64,000 bases of DNA, from NCBI GenBank assembly GCA_001942415.1, contig MKJX01000177.1:1-64000 (forward strand), written 5' to 3'. Source of the stretch: Pseudonocardia sp. CNS-139 (lineage in GTDB: Bacteria; Actinomycetota; Actinomycetes; Mycobacteriales; Pseudonocardiaceae). Below, piece by piece: positions 48,992 to 59,313 of the stretch. Both the position numbers and the translations under genes were made by a program. The notes below the pieces were generated by a model. The model saw nothing but the letters and a program-made list of their open reading frames with translations. It had not been told where the DNA came from and did no database searches. Position 1 is the first letter of the stretch. Each line of letters starts with the position of its first letter.

Positions 48992-50954
48992 GGGACGATC
49001 ACCTGTACCCGGTGGTCGAACGAGAACGGCAGCGCGTCCGGGCCGATCTCCACCGTGGCGACCCAGGACCCCGCGCGCTGCCCGCTCACCGGGTCGGCCT
49101 CGTAGAGCCGGACCTCCTCCACCACGTCCACACCCGCCACCCGCAGCAGTGCCGAGAACAGCTCGCCGGAGCGCACGGCCCGGCCGAACGGCCAGCCGGT
49201 GCCGTCCGGGCCGCCGTGCAGCGGGTGCAGGTAGCGCTGCAGCATCTCCAGCGCCTCGTCACGGATCCGCTCGGGATCGGACGTCGGCTGCGCCCGTACC
49301 CGCGCGACCGCCGTGACCCCGCGGTAGAGCGGGGGCTGCACGAGCAGCCGGGTGCCGAGCACCCGGCGCTGGTCGAGGTGGGCGGTGACGGCACGCAGGA
49401 GGTCCGGCGAGGGCCGCAGCGCCTCGAACGGCACCGGCTCGCCGGCGTCGTCGCGGGACCGGGCGGGCGGCACGGGCACCACCAGCACCCGCACGACCGC
49501 GGCCTCGGCGCCCTCGCCGGGCACGCAGCGCACCCGGGCCACCCGCGGGTCCGCCGCGGCCGCGAAGTACTCGTAGTCGTCGGCGGTGACGGCGCGGTCG
49601 CGGGCCCGCAGCCACAGCGGGGTGCGCGCCTTCGCGTCCTCGACCCGCTCGCCGTCCACCCCGCCCGTCGCGGGCCTGCGGTTCTCCACCCGCGCGACGA
49701 ACGGCACGGACGTGCGCAGCGCGGTGATCGTGCCGCGGGCGACGTTGCCGCGGTGCCCGCCGCCAACCCGGTAACGCGCACCCGCACCGGCGCCGCCTTG
49801 GGCGGCACGGCGCCGTACTGGCGCACGGTGCCGTCGGGCATCCGCACGGCCGGACCGAACACGATCTCGCCGGCCACGGCGTCGAGCACGACGTGCCGGT
49901 CGCCCGGGCGGCTCTCGCTGAAGTGGTCGACCTGCGTCCACGGCTCCCAGCCGCCGCCGGTCGCCACCTCGACGACCATCCGGTCCGCACCGGGCAGGAC
50001 CGGCCGCCGGGCCAGCGGCAGCCGCTGGCCCGGCACCCCCTCGGCCAGCCCCACGATCTCGTCGCGGACGGTCTCGGCGTAGCTCGCGAGCACCGTGCCG
50101 CCCACCGTGAACGCACCGGCCCCGCGCACCTGCGGCGGCGCGGTGTAGAACGGCTGGCCGGGCTGAGCCGGCACCACCCGGCAGCGCAGCCACGCGGCGC
50201 TGCGGCCCGCGACCGCCGAGCGCGCGTGCCCGTCCGGCACGTGGACCACGACGTCGCCGGCCCGGTTGAGGCCGCCGGTCTCGTCGCGTTCCAGCTCGCA
50301 CGGCTCCCAGCCGGCACCCGTCCAGGCCTCCCAGACGAGCGGCGGGTGCCGCGGGTCCACGCCGTGGCCCTCGACGTCGCACCGGAACCGCAGCGCCACC
50401 GCGCACCGCCCGGCCGCGACCGAGAGCCCGAGCAGGAGCGCGTCGCCCGCGCCGGGGTGCGCGGCGAAGCCGGGGAACGGGTCGCCGGCCTCCCACTGGT
50501 CGGTGCGGTCCACCGGGTCGTCCGGGTGCGTCCCGGCGACGGTCGCGACGGCGACGAGCCCGACCGGCGGGACGACCAGCTCCTCCCGGGTGCGGAACGC
50601 GACGGCCTCGTCCTCCTCGGTGCGGGCCGTCGCGACCTCGGTGTCGGCCCGCACCACGACCGGCGCGGGCTGCGGCGCCGAGAGCCAGAACGTAATGGGC
50701 GCGGTGGCCGGGGCGGGCGGGAAGAGCGAGGTGCCCAGCAGGTTGAGGAACTGCACGTAGAGCCGGTCGGGCACCCGGTTGAGCCGGTAGAGCAGCTGGT
50801 CGGTGACCATCGCGAAGGTCTCGATGAGCGTCACGCCCGGGTCGGAGACGTTGTGGTCGCTCCACTCCGGGCAGCGCGCCTGGACGTAGCGCTTCGCGTC
50901 GTCGACGAGGTCCTGGAACGTCCGGTCGTCCAGGTTCGGGGCGGGCAGGGTCAC
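48988..50954 (-). CDS. eCIS baseplate assembly protein, gpJ-like (one frameshift)
   Basis: About 655 aa. The N-terminus (LDDRTFQDLVDDAKRYVQAR, CPEWSDHNVSDPGVTLIETF) is diagnostic of putative baseplate-assembly proteins of the TIGR02243/Afp11 type. The centre holds Ig-like modules. The C-terminal part (ALRTSVPFVARVENRRPATG, RTPLWLRARDRAVTADDYEY) is the gpJ core. One base is missing near 49765. It forms the wedge ring of the baseplate. GTG 50954 overlaps the gp25 stop by 4 bp. Confidence 0.9.
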
Positions 50955-51370
50955 GGCGTGCCCCCTTCTCCCGCGTGGTCCGGGATCACGTAGAACGGGA
51001 AGACGAGGTTGCGCGGGTCGTTCGTGCCGCGGATCGCGTAGCCGACGTCGACGAGCAGCGCGCCGTCGTCCACCGCGTCGAACCGGACCTGCACGTCGAC
51101 GACGTCGATCCGGGGCTCCCAGCGGTCCAGCGCGGCACGCACCTCGAACGCGATCTGCCCGGCGGTCGCGGCGTCCGCGGGGGCGAACACGAAGTCGTGG
51201 ATCGCGCAGCCGAACTCCGGGCGCATCGGGCGTTCGCCCGGCGCGGTGGCCAGGATCAGCCGGATGCTCTCCTCGATCTCCTGCTCCCGGGTGACGAGCG
51301 CGATCGCGCCGGTGGCGTCGGTCCGCATCGGGAAGAACGCCCAGCCGGCGCCGACGAACTGCTCCGCCAT
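50951..51370 (-). CDS. eCIS baseplate wedge protein, GPW/gp25 family
   Basis: An intact 139-aa protein. The gp25-like core includes EQEIEESIRLILATAPGERP, MRPEFGCAIHDFVFAP and ALDRWEPRIDVVDVQVRF. The EPR motif is present (WEPRI). The wedge protein starts sheath polymerisation at the baseplate. It lies between PAAR and baseplate J, matching Afp9/Pvc9 order. Confidence 0.93.
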   Translation of the reverse strand: MAEQFVGAGWAFFPMRTDATGAIALVTREQEIEESIRLILATAPGERPMRPEFGCAIHDFVFAPADAATAGQIAFEVRAALDRWEPRIDVVDVQVRFDAVDDGALLVDVGYAIRGTNDPRNLVFPFYVIPDHAGEGGTP

Positions 51371-51376
51371 GTGTTC

Positions 51377-51658
51377 CTAGCCTCCGATCAGCACGGTCGG
51401 GCAGCCCATGACCACCGGGGCGCCGCAGGCCGAGAGGTCGCCCATCCGCGCGGCGGGCATCCCGCCGATCAGCACCGTCGGGCAGCACGGCGGGACGAGC
51501 GCGGTCGGCGGGTGCACGGCGGGCGGCGGGAACGAGCAGATGTGCGGGGTGCCGGCCGTGGCCGCGGGCATCCCGCCGATCAGCACCGTCGGCACCCCGG
51601 GCGGCCCGATCACGCCCGGGTGCGCCGTCGGGTCGCCGACGCGCGCGGCTGGTGGCAC
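51377..51658 (-). CDS. eCIS PAAR-type spike tip protein
   Basis: An intact 93-aa protein. It has three PAAR-like turns ending in the same motif: GVPTVLIGGMPAAT, CCPTVLIGGMPAARMGD and a final GCPTVLIGG at the very C-terminus. His and Cys residues (PHICS, CCP, SACG, MGC) can bind the tip metal ion. No effector domain is attached. It caps the VgrG-like spike encoded just upstream. Confidence 0.92.
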   Translation of the reverse strand: MPPAARVGDPTAHPGVIGPPGVPTVLIGGMPAATAGTPHICSFPPPAVHPPTALVPPCCPTVLIGGMPAARMGDLSACGAPVVMGCPTVLIGG

Positions 51659-51679
51659 GGAGCCCTCCCTCAGTTGATC

Positions 51680-53474
51680 TCAGTTGATCCGGACGAGCGC
51701 GGCGCGGACGGACAGGCTCGCGCCGCCCGTCAGCTCCGTGCTGGCCGAGCCGTTGACCTTGACCGTGGTCCCGTCCACCGTGACCGCGCCGGCGCCGCCG
51801 TCGATCTTCACCCCGGTCTTGCCGGACACCGTGACGTCCTGGCCGGTCAGGGTGAGGGTGCCGGTGCCGGCGTCGACGGTGACGCCGGAGCGGGCCGAGA
51901 TGGCGACGGTGCCGTCGCTGTTGACGGTGACGCGGGTCTGCGTCTGGTCGAGGTCGATCGTCAGCGCGCCGTCGCCGGTGCGCAGCACGATCCCTGCCTG
52001 CCCGCGCGCCTCCAGCATCTCGACGCGATGGCCGGTCGGGGAGACGAACGCGCGCGGTCCACCGACCCGAGCTGGGATCGATCAGCTCCGTGTCGCCCGG
52101 GGGCGGGCTGTCGACCCCGTTGAAGAGCCCGCCGAGGACGTACGGGCGCTGGAAGCTGCCCTGCTCGAACGCGACCAGCACCTCGTCGCCGACCTCCGGC
52201 ACGACGAGCGCGCCGCGGTCCTTCCCGGCGCCGGGCTGCACGGTGCGGGCCCAGCCGCTGACGAACTCGTCGGCGAGCCACGGGAACGTCAGCCGCACCC
52301 GGCCCAGGCCGTCCGGGTCGCGGTTGTCCGAGACCTGGCCGATCACCACGCCGGGCCCGCCGGACCCGGCCCGGCCGCGCGCGCCCGCGACCAGCCCGTA
52401 GAGGCTCCGGTCCTGCGCGCCGCTGACCACCACCGCCGTCGTGTAGCCGGTGTCCGGGTCGAACGTGTGCCGGGTGGCGGAGACCGTGTACTTGCCGTCG
52501 AACGGCGCGCCCGCGTTGGTCAGCGCGACCGCGGTGCCAGCCCGGACCAGCGGGTTGCCCCGGATCAGCGCGTCCAGCTCGGCGAACCCGCCGGCCACCT
52601 GCTCGGCCAGCGCCTTCGCGGCGTCGTCGACCTCGCCCTGCGTGAGGTGCGGCATGTCGGCGGCCACCAGCGCCGGCGCGGCGAACCGCCCGGCCAGCGC
52701 CGCCGGGGTGGCCCCGACCTGCGCGGACGTGGTCGCGGCCGGCGCTGAACCGACCACCGCCCGCTTCGCGGTGACGTCCCAGCCGCGGACCTGCACCTGC
52801 GGCACCTGCTCGCCGGACGTGACCGACGCGCGCAGCCGCAGCAGGTTGCGGCCCAGCTCCAGCACGAGCGGGTCCTCCGTGGCCTTGCGGGCGCCGGGCG
52901 CCTCGCCGGCCGCGGTGGGGCGCCGGAACTCCAGCTTCCCCTCCACCACCGCGACCTCGGCCCCGACGTCGGCGGCGAGGTCGCGCAGGAACTCCCAGTC
53001 GCTGACGTTGGGCTGCGAGATCTGCGGGTGCACGGTGCGCGTCGGGTCGACCTGCGCGACGTCCAGCCCGGCGTTCTGCGCGACGCGCCGCGCCACGTCG
53101 GCCACCGTCATCTGGTGGTAGGCCGCCACCCGGCGCCCGCGCGTGAGCCGGTGCGAGGCGTCCAGGCCGCGCACGACCGTGACCGTGCCGGTGCCGTCGT
53201 ACTCCTTCTCGACCGCCGTCACCTCGCCGACCAGCAGCTTCGTCGGCGTGTGGCTCTCGTTCGACGCCACCGAGAGCGCCACGGGCGAGCCGATCGTGAT
53301 GCCGGTCTTCTCCAGCACGGCGTTGCCCGGGTCGCGGAACCGCAGCGCGAACGCGTCCGGCAGCGTCCGGCTGTCGTCCACGGTGGCCTGCAGGAGCAGC
53401 GCCGCGACGTCGTCGGGCAGCTTGGCCCCGGCCGCCTCGACCAGCAGCTGGTTGGTGAAGTCCTGGGCGGGCAC
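51680..53474 (-). CDS. eCIS VgrG-like spike protein (two frameshifts)
   Basis: About 598 aa. The gp27-like ring (LLLQATVDDSRTLPDAFALR, TRTVHPQISQPNVSDWEFLR), the OB-fold gp5-like module (VVIGQVSDNRDPDGLGRVRL, TVQPGAGKDRGALVVPEVGD) and a beta-helix needle (VTVSGKTGVKIDGGAGAVTV, DGTTVKVNGSAS) are all present. One base each is missing near 52075 and 52050, at the junction into the needle. GTG 53474 begins 3 bp after the LysM gene stop. The trimer forms the central spike carrying the PAAR tip. Confidence 0.92.
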
Positions 53475-53477
53475 GGC

Positions 53478-54233
53478 TCAGCCGATCTCGTCGGCCGCCG
53501 GCACGAACAGCGCCGTGCCCGGCCGCAGCCGCATGGGGTCGTCGATGTCGTTGCGGTCGGCCAGCGCCCGCCACATCCCCGGGTCGCCGTACTCCCGCCA
53601 CGCGATCGAGGCGAGCGTGTCGCCCGCGACCACCGTGTGCACCGACCGCGCCGGCCGGCCGCCGGACGTCGGGTTCTGGCCGGGCTGCTCGCCCGCGATC
53701 TCCTCGATCGTGACGGTCGCGGTGCCGCGGATCGGCAGCCCACCGGGCGTGAACAGCGTGTACTTGACCGACACCGAGCTGACGTAGGCCGTGAACCCGG
53801 TCAGCCCGCCCCAGTGGAACACCACCCACGGCGGGCTGCCCTTGCCGTTGCGGTGCGTGGCGTCGGTCGGCACGCAGCAGGAGAAGAGCTTCTCGACCGT
53901 CTTCACGACGCTGTCGTCCTGGGTGTCGCTCGCGTCGAGGAACATCTCCAGCACGAGCTTACTGGCGTCGGCGCCCTTGAACTCCGGCACCCCCGCCTTC
54001 TTGCTGCCCTTCTGCGGGTCCCGGTTCCACTTGGCCGACTTGCTGACCGAAAGCTCCTTGGGGTTGAACTGGAACGCGATCCGGCCGCACGGCGGGCCGG
54101 GCGTCAGGCTGCCCTTCGCGACCGGCGGCGTGCGCAGCTCCAGGAACGCGTGCTCCAGCTTCGGCCGCCCGCCGGCGCCCACCGTGGCGGGCCCCGCGCT
54201 CGCGGTCGTGAACGCGACCGGTGACGCACTCAT
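53478..54233 (-). CDS. eCIS LysM-containing hub/tube-initiator protein (Afp7-like)
   Basis: An intact 251-aa protein. The N-terminal conserved eCIS domain reads AFQFNPKELSVSKSAKWNRD and FKGADASKLVLEMFLDASDT. The C-terminal LysM domain is VVAGDTLASIAWREYGDPGM through PMRLRPGTALFVP. Homologues adapt the tube to the spike; the LysM may bind peptidoglycan or act structurally. The gene lies between the second tube protein and the VgrG-like spike, as in Afp/PVC loci. Confidence 0.92.
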   Translation of the reverse strand: MSASPVAFTTASAGPATVGAGGRPKLEHAFLELRTPPVAKGSLTPGPPCGRIAFQFNPKELSVSKSAKWNRDPQKGSKKAGVPEFKGADASKLVLEMFLDASDTQDDSVVKTVEKLFSCCVPTDATHRNGKGSPPWVVFHWGGLTGFTAYVSSVSVKYTLFTPGGLPIRGTATVTIEEIAGEQPGQNPTSGGRPARSVHTVVAGDTLASIAWREYGDPGMWRALADRNDIDDPMRLRPGTALFVPAADEIG

Positions 54234-54243
54234 CCCGTCCCCC

Positions 54244-54678
54244 TCAGATGAAGCCGTGGTGGGCGATCTCCACCGTCTCGGTGGCGACCTTCGGCGAGTC
54301 CGGGTTGAGCGACGGGCCCGTCCAGCGCACCGGCACGACGTCGAGCAGGCCCCACTGGGCGACGACCCTGCCGTCGAGCGTCATGGCCTGGATGAGGCCG
54401 GTCTTGCGGCCCTGGCCGCGGCGCACCCCGCCGGTGGTGGCCTTGCCGAACCACTGCGCGACCTTCGCGGTGTCGGCGGTCAGCGGCCGGGAGAGCTTGA
54501 TGTTGGGGTACTTGGCCCGCGTCGGCAGCTGCCAGACGAAACCGTTGTTGCCGCCCTCCTCGCGCTGCTCGATGACCACCTCGACGCCCAGCCCCTCGCA
54601 GCTGTTGAACGCGCCGAGGCCGATGTCGTCGAGCTGGACGACGAAGCACACGCTGACGGCGGGATCCGTGTCGGCCAC
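54244..54678 (-). CDS. eCIS tube protein 2 (Afp5-like, T4 gp19 family)
   Basis: An intact 144-aa protein: SVCFVVQLDDIGLGAFNSCE, GLGVEVVIEQREEGGNNGFV, PNIKLSRPLTADTAKVAQWF and the closing VATETVEIAHHGFI. This pattern matches the minor tube protein that starts the inner tube on the baseplate hub. It differs clearly from the main tube protein at 57195-57638. It precedes the LysM gene by 10 bp. Confidence 0.92.
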   Translation of the reverse strand: MADTDPAVSVCFVVQLDDIGLGAFNSCEGLGVEVVIEQREEGGNNGFVWQLPTRAKYPNIKLSRPLTADTAKVAQWFGKATTGGVRRGQGRKTGLIQAMTLDGRVVAQWGLLDVVPVRWTGPSLNPDSPKVATETVEIAHHGFI

Positions 54679-54702
54679 GGCCTCCTCCTCTCGTGGGACT
54701 GG

Positions 54703-56581
54703 TCAGTGCCGCAGGTCGAGCAGGTGCCCGGCCCGTTCGCGGTCGCGCGCAGCTCCGCCCGCAGCCGCCGGACCAGCGGGTCGTAGAGCTTGCGGACGAG
54801 CGCGTCGACGTCGGTCGGGGACTCCGTGTCGGCCGGCGCCGCCGCGGGTTCCGGCGCGGCGGCCGCGGGCACCTCGGCGACCGGTGCGGGCGGCAGGGCG
54901 GGCGGCGGGGCGGCCGGCGGCTCCTCCTCGCGCTGGACGGGGGCCGGCGCGGTTTCCGTTGCCGGTTCGACCTCGGCCAGGCGCTGCACCGGCGGCTCGA
55001 CCCGGACCGGCGGCGGGACCGGCGGCAACGGCAGCACGTTGGCCACGGGCGCCGGGACGTCGACCGGGACCGCGGACCGGACCGGACGTTCGGCGGGCTG
55101 CCGGGTGCGATCGGGCGGTCGCCGAGCAGCGGGGCGGACACCGCCACGCGCTGCACGGGAGCCGCGGCGGGCAGTGGCCCGGCGATCGGGGGCGCCGCCT
55201 GCGGCATCGCCGTCGGTGCGGAGGTCAGCGGCGCCACCGGCGGCGGACCGGCGGACCGGGACACCGGAAGGGCCTCCGCCACGCCCCGCGCCGGCGAGGG
55301 CCAGCCCACCGGGGGCCCGTCCGGCGCGGGCCCGGTCGACCGCGCCACGGGCGGCCCCGGCGGGTCCGCGACCGGCGCACCCGAGGAGAACCCGGAGGTC
55401 AGCGGCGCCACCGGCAGCGCTTCCGGCACCGGCGGCCCGGCCGACCGGGACACCGGCACCGGCGGCGACTCGACCGCAGACGGACCCGCGCTCAACGGCA
55501 CCACGGGCAGCTCCTGCGGCGCTCGCGGCTCACCGGGCGCCGCCGACGGCCCGACCGACCCGGACACCGGCAGCGCGTCCACAGCAGGCGCATCCGACGA
55601 CAGCCCGCCGGTCACCGGCACCACCGGCAGCTCCTCCCGCTCCCCCGGCACCGGCGGCGGCCCGACCGACCGCGCAACCGGCAGCCCGTCCGGCGGCCGG
55701 CCACCGGCGGCCGGGGCGGCTCCGCGGCCGGCGCACCGGACGACGTTCCGGAGGCCGGCGGGCCACCGGCAGCGACCCGCCGACCAGCGGCGCGGCCGGT
55801 TGCTCCGCCGCGGCCGGCAGCTCCTCCTCGCCCGCGACGGACTCCACCGGCTGCGACGCGGCCACGGGCAGGTCCGGCCCACCCGCGGGAGGCACGGGCC
55901 GGTCCTCGACCCGCTGCACCGGCGGCGTCCGGCCGATCGGGGCGCCCAGACCCAGCCGGCGCGGCCGGGCGGGCTCGGGCAGCCGCTGCACCTCGGGCAC
56001 GCGCAGCCCCTCGGAGACGCGCAGCACCTCGGAGACGTGCGGGACCTCCACCTCGGGCAGGCGCTGTACCGGGGGCTCCGGCTCCGACGCGGGCTCCGGC
56101 TCGGACCCGCCGAGCGGGCGCTCGGCGAGCACCGGTTCCGGCTCGGCGGGCGCGGGGGTGCCTCGACCGCGGGCAGCCGCAGCGGCGGGAGGTCGGGGGC
56201 GGACGCGCGGTCCAGGGGCGGGAGCCGCACCGGGCGGGAACCGACGAGGTCGGGGGCGGCCGGCGCCGTCGCGTTCCCGGCGGGCGGCGCGGCGAACCGC
56301 TGCACGTCCGCCCGCGCGGGCGCGGCCAGCCCCCCGGCCACCCCCGAGGGCGCGTCGGGCGACACGTAGTGCCCGAGACCGCCCGCGGTGGCCGACGGGT
56401 CCCGCCACGACACGAGCCCGGCGCGGAACGCCGCCGGCCCGGTGACCAGCGACGGCCGCGTCACCGCGCGCTGGATCGCGGCCGCGTGCGGCCAGGCCGG
56501 CGCCACCGCGGGCGGACCGGCCGGTGCGGGCTCCGGCGAGCCGCCCGGGAGCAGGCGGCGGAACAGGTCACGCAGGCCCAC
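54703..56581 (-). CDS. eCIS-associated Pro/Ala-rich VQR-repeat protein (about five frameshifts)
   Basis: About 627 aa. A short conserved head (GLRDLFRRLLPGG) and tail (DALVRKLYDPLVRRLRAELR, then RERAGHLLDLRH) flank a long, probably disordered centre. Repeated elements are LPV-(A/S)RS-x-GPP followed by ELPV-(V/A)-P-(L/V)-(T/S)-xG, about 40-45 residues apart, and many (P/E)-VQR motifs (VQRFAAPP, VQRLPEVEVP, VQRVEDRPVP, VQRLAEVEP, VQREEEPP). Breaks lie near 56160, 55740, 55700, 55095 and 54745. Function unknown; a spacer, cargo-docking or assembly scaffold is possible. GTG 56581. Confidence 0.7.
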
Positions 56582-56584
56582 CGG

Positions 56585-56740
56585 TCACCGTCCCGCCGAG
56601 CGGCCGGCCAGGCGCGCGATCTGCTCGACGAACCGGCGGCGGTCGGGGTGCTCGAGGTCGAGGATCTCGTTCAGCGACCAGTGGAAGTGGTAGGCGACGT
56701 ACGAGACCTCCTCGAGCAGGCGTCCGGCCTCGTACGTCAC
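56585..56740 (-). CDS. Small eCIS protein, DUF6760-like
   Basis: A 51-aa protein from GTG 56740: TYEAGRLLEEVSYVAYHFHW then SLNEILDLEHPDRRRFVEQI. This short conserved module occurs in actinobacterial and related eCIS loci next to the assembly protein encoded upstream. The HFHW and LEHPDRRR segments are its hallmarks. Role unknown; tail assembly or effector-loading adaptor is possible. Start overlaps the preceding stop by 4 bp (GTGA). Confidence 0.8.
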   Translation of the reverse strand: MTYEAGRLLEEVSYVAYHFHWSLNEILDLEHPDRRRFVEQIARLAGRSAGR

Positions 56741-57195
56741 GATTCCCCCGGCTGCGACACCCCGCCGGCCATGTCGACGCCGAACTCGTGGCGACAGGAC
56801 GGGCACGTCACCTCGGCGCGGGTGTGCCCCTCCACGTTGACCCGTTTGTAGAGGTCCTGCAGGAACGCCAGGTCGGAGGCGAAGAGGTCCTCCACGACCC
56901 CCGCGTGCACGTCCTCGACCGAGCCGATCCGGGTGATCACCCGGGCCAGCAGCACGACGGACAGGTACGCCGGGTTCTCGCGCACCCGGTCGTCCCGCAG
57001 CGGCACGAGCTCGTCGCGGGCGGTGGCCAGGCGCATCACGCCGGTGCGGTGCACGGTGCCGGCCCCGTCGACGTAGCCGCGGGGCAGCACGAACGGGAAC
57101 TCCGTGCGCAGGGCGCCGCCCGGGCCCTGCGCCGTCCCCTGCGCCGCCTGCTCGACCCGTGGGTCCGCCGCGACCCCGCCGATCGAGCGCCGCAT
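56737..57195 (-). CDS. eCIS tail-assembly protein with CxxC motif
   Basis: An intact 152-aa protein. The core EFPFVLPRGYVDGAGTVHRT and GVMRLATARDELVPLRDDRV is typical of phage-tail-assembly-type proteins found between tube and small DUF6760-like genes in eCIS loci. The C-terminus carries VTCPSCRHEFGVDMAGG, half of a zinc ribbon, which could bind metal as a dimer. ATG 57195 overlaps the tube stop by one base (TGATG). Likely a tape-measure/tube chaperone (inference). Confidence 0.8.
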   Translation of the reverse strand: MRRSIGGVAADPRVEQAAQGTAQGPGGALRTEFPFVLPRGYVDGAGTVHRTGVMRLATARDELVPLRDDRVRENPAYLSVVLLARVITRIGSVEDVHAGVVEDLFASDLAFLQDLYKRVNVEGHTRAEVTCPSCRHEFGVDMAGGVSQPGES

Positions 57196-57638
57196 CACTC
57201 CACGTCCAGCGCTTCGTAGGTGACGACGAGCTTCTCGGTGAGGACGCTGGTGTCGCCCGCCTTGAGGCTGCCGATCTCCAGCGACTTGGGCCACGCGTTG
57301 GTCAGCTTGTACCGCTTGATCGGCTGGCCCTCGTAGTCGTAGACGATGATCGCCCCGCCCTTGCGGGCCGCGCCCATCTTGCCGAACCGGCTGTCCTTGA
57401 CCCACTTCTCGAAGCTGTTGTCCGCGGTCAGGCCGCGGGTGAGCGTGACCTCGCCCGCCTTGAACCGGCCGGGGAGCTTCTTGATCACGTACTTGCCGTC
57501 GGGCGTGTTCTGCTTGAGCTCGATCACGTCCTGTTCCATCTTCAGGCCGCTGACCTCGGAGATCTGCTTGATCACGACGCCGTCGATCTCGATGCCGAAG
57601 GAGTGGCCGACCGAGGTGTCGAGTTCGGGAAGTGCCAT
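57195..57638 (-). CDS. eCIS main inner tube protein (Afp1-like, T4 gp19 family)
   Basis: An intact 147-aa protein: VGHSFGIEIDGVVIKQISEV, SGLKMEQDVIELKQNTPDGK, KLPGRFKAGEVTLTRGLTAD and closing LTEKLVVTYEALDVE. It is the hexamer-forming subunit of the inner tube through which cargo is delivered. It lies directly after the sheath gene (18 bp gap), the usual sheath-tube pair. Confidence 0.95.
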   Translation of the reverse strand: MALPELDTSVGHSFGIEIDGVVIKQISEVSGLKMEQDVIELKQNTPDGKYVIKKLPGRFKAGEVTLTRGLTADNSFEKWVKDSRFGKMGAARKGGAIIVYDYEGQPIKRYKLTNAWPKSLEIGSLKAGDTSVLTEKLVVTYEALDVE

Positions 57639-57656
57639 GTCCGCCGTCCTTCGCTG

Positions 57657-59185
57657 CTACTCGTTGACGAGGCTGGTGCCGCCGGAGAACTGGGCCAGCC
57701 GGAAGATCACGAACTCGGCGGGCTTCACGGGCGCGACACCGACCTCGCAGACCACCTGGCCGGCGTCGATGCCCTCCGCGGGGTTGGTCTCGCGGTCGCA
57801 CTTCACGTAGAACGCCTCGTCCGGCGTCGCCCCGAACAGGCGCCCTTGCGCCACTCGTTCACGAGGAACGCGCTGATCGTGCGCCGGATCCGGGCCCACA
57901 GGGCGTCGTCGTTGGGCTCGAACACCACCCACTGCGTGCCCTGCAGGATCGACTCCTCCAGGTAGTTGAACAGGCGCCGCACGTTGAGGTAGCGCCACGA
58001 CGGGTCGGACGCGAGCGTGCGCGCGCCCCACACCCGGATCCCGCGGCCCGGGAACGCCCGGATGCAGTTGACGCCGATCGGGTTGAGCAGGTCGTGCTCG
58101 GGCTTGGTGAGCTGGGTCTCCAGCGCGAGCGCGCCGCGCACCACCTCGTTGGCGGGCGCCTTGTGCACGCCGCGGCTGTCGTCGTTGCGCGCCCACACCC
58201 CGGCGACGTGGCCGGACGGCGGGACCACCTGGTTGCGGCCGGTGGACGGGTCGAACACCGTGATCCACGGGTAGTAGAGCGCGGCGTACTTGGAGTCGTA
58301 GCCGGCCTTCTCCTCGCGCCACTCCTTGACCTGCTGCGGACCCAGCCCGGGCGGCGGGTCGAGCACGGCCATCCGGTCGCCCATCAGCTCGCAGTGCATG
58401 ATCATGGCCGTCTGCACGGCCTGCACGGCCTCCAGGTCGATCGCCCCGCGCTGGTAGGCGCTCATCAGGTCGGGGACCGCGATCATCGTGACCTCGTCCA
58501 CCGCCTCGAGCCCGGAGAACCCGGTCCGGTCCGCGACGTCGCCGACGTAGTCCTCGGCGGAGATGCGCGACGGCGTGGCGGGCGGCGCGCTCAGCGTCAC
58601 GCTGCCCGGCTCCAGCGTGGCGAGCGCGCCGCCGCCGGCCTCCTCGACCGTGATCAGCTTCGAGCCCTTGACGGCCGTGACGACGTAGTCCTTGCCGCGC
58701 TTGGTGCTCACCGGCCCGAACGTCTCCTCGACCTTGGAGCCGCGCTTGACGACGACCGTGAACCGGTCCTCGGCCGGTGCGGTGTCGCCCTCGCCGGCCT
58801 CGGCGGGGTGCACCTCCACCGTGATGTCGCCGCCCTGTCCGTTCGGGGCGATCTCGACGATCTTGAAGCCGCCGATCACGGCCTGCCGGCCGCCGCCCGC
58901 GGGCAGCGCGCGGGCCGCGCCGTCGTCGCCGACGCGCACGACGTACGCCGCGCCGCCGCCGTTGGCGAAGTAGCCGTAGACGGCGTGCGCGAGATAGCCG
59001 CCCTCGACGAACTCGCCGAACACCGTCGTGAACTGGTTCCAGTTGGAGACCAGGGTGGGCTGGTTGAACGGCCCCTGGGCGGCGAACCCGACGAACGCGG
59101 CGACCGCCGTCCCCACACCCTCGATCGGGCGGGACCCGGCCTCCACTTCCTCGACGTACACCCCGGGCGACAGATAGGTGGGCAA
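57657..59185 (-). CDS. eCIS contractile sheath protein (one frameshift)
   Basis: About 510 aa. The N-terminus TYLSPGVYVEEVEAGSRPIE is diagnostic of contractile sheath proteins. GVGTAVAAFVGFAAQGPFNQ, ASDPSWRYLNVRRLFNYLEE and the C-terminal arm FVIFRLAQFSGGTSLVNE complete the family pattern. One base is missing near 57842. The start is probably TTG 59185, which follows GAGGAGG. Only one sheath gene is seen here, unlike the three in Afp. Contraction drives the tube through a membrane. Confidence 0.93.
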
Positions 59186-59313
59186 CGCGCCTCCTCGACG
59201 ACCTCGACCGCGTCCGGACCAGCCTCGCGGCCGCCCGCCTGACCAGCACATGCCGTGCGGACGGGCCTGTGGGCAGACTGCCGTGCACGAACAGGCAGTG
59301 CCCGGAAGGGCAG

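Noticed and set aside
59186-59313. Extra small gene between DUF4157 protein and sheath
   Set aside because: The frames here lack a plausible start with ribosome-binding site and show no conserved motif; the 128 bp are more likely the sheath promoter region.
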